Assembly (NCBI GenBank): GCA_020250125.1
Contig: JADCEL010000067.1
Location: 1 to 41,735, forward strand
Source: Rhodobacter sp.
GTDB taxonomy: Bacteria; Pseudomonadota; Alphaproteobacteria; Rhodobacterales; Rhodobacteraceae
Direction of reading: 5' to 3'
DNA: 41,735 nt
Part shown: piece by piece, positions 41,644 to 41,735 of the stretch
Numbering within the stretch: position 1 is the first letter of the stretch
Layout: every line of letters starts with the position of its first letter
Program-made: the position numbers and the translations under genes
Notes under the pieces: generated by a model
What the model saw: only the letters and a program-made list of their open reading frames with translations
Told to the model about the DNA's origin: nothing
Database searches by the model: none

Positions 41644-41657
41644 TTGACCCGCGTCAA
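41644..41657 (+). promoter_or_regulatory. FNR/FnrL-type box
   Basis: TTGACCCGCGTCAA is a perfect 5+5 inverted repeat with a 4-base spacer and fits the TTGAY-N4-RTCAA consensus of FnrL/FixK regulators in Rhodobacterales. It lies 294 bases past the Anbu start-strand operon's last gene, with no gene of either strand starting nearby in the window, so the target gene is probably off the right edge. Confidence 0.6.
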
Positions 41658-41734
41658 GTCGGGGCACTGCCCCGACGGCCGCGCCTGCCTGCCCCTTGGC
41701 AGGCGCGAAGACGCGCCAGCCCAGGCAGGCGCGA
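41658..41734. repeat. GC-rich inverted and direct repeats at the right edge
   Basis: GTCGGGGC/GCCCCGAC (41658-41676, 8-bp stem, 3-base loop) is followed by CGCGCCTGCC/GGCAGGCGCG (41680-41707, 10-bp stem, 8-base loop). The 11-mer GGCAGGCGCGA recurs at 41698-41708 and 41724-41734, so the left arm could pair with either copy. The sequence may be a leader or an intergenic repeat element; it is cut by the window edge. Confidence 0.6.
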
Positions 41735-41735
41735 C

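Overview
The window looks like the chromosome of a high-GC alphaproteobacterium of the Rhodobacterales (Rhodobacter/Paracoccaceae group). The main clues are a near-identical relative of Rhodobacter capsulatus ferredoxin VI, the hflK-hflC-DUF2065-degP block, rluD close to rpoH, a PpaA/AerR-like B12-binding protein, and strong G/C third-position bias that opens long false antisense frames. Genus cannot be fixed from the sequence alone. No rRNA, tRNA, CRISPR array, transposase or integrase was seen.

Layout. 1-2.8 kb: a cut-off gene, an orphan type IVb-like pilin, a DMT/EamA exporter (-) and an A/T-richer orphan gene (-). 2.9-6.4 kb (-): L-serine dehydratase, a glutathione transferase and an Nramp metal transporter with a Fur/Mur-like box at its start. 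6.5-13.5 kb (+): EF-hand protein, rpiA, glutathione reductase, hflK, hflC, a degenerate-looking DUF2065 gene and degP, ended by a clear terminator. 13.5-17.8 kb: a C-terminal remnant of DnaE2 (-), ferredoxin VI (+), DUF1178 (-), a Nudix hydrolase with no normal start codon (-), glutathione peroxidase, an AcuC/HDAC-like deacetylase and ThpR (+). 17.8-24.7 kb (-): a polyamine-type ABC importer bracketed by two different amidase-signature enzymes. 24.8-28.7 kb: DUF6476 and rluD start head to head on one shared CATG; an A/T-richer two-gene accessory insert (-) separates rluD from rpoH.

28.7-32.5 kb: a Xre/MbcA-RES toxin-antitoxin locus with palindromic operators and a frameshifted toxin, a Gfo/Idh/MocA oxidoreductase, and a B12-binding PpaA/AerR-like regulator preceded by an exact PpsR/CrtJ-type site (TGTC-N10-GACA). 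32.5-37.3 kb (-): oligoendopeptidase F, then the ligase-associated exonuclease and ATP-dependent DNA ligase, with a palindrome-packed spacer between the last two. 37.4-41.35 kb (+): the four-gene Anbu operon (circularly permuted ATP-grasp, alpha-E, transglutaminase-like protease, Anbu proteasome-like peptidase). The right edge carries an FNR-type box and GC-rich inverted repeats that probably serve a gene outside the window.

How it fits together. Much of the conserved content is redox and protein quality control: glutathione reductase, peroxidase and transferase, ferredoxin VI, HflKC/DegP, RpoH, PepF and Anbu. The accessory signals are the orphan pilin, the A/T-richer genes at 2.3-2.8 kb and 26.2-27.5 kb, the broken toxin-antitoxin locus and the DnaE2 remnant. 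The strongest leads for something under-described are the Anbu/ATP-grasp/alpha-E/transglutaminase operon, the two-gene insert beside rpoH, and the PpsR-type site in front of a B12-binding regulator. All family names come from recognised motifs, not database searches.
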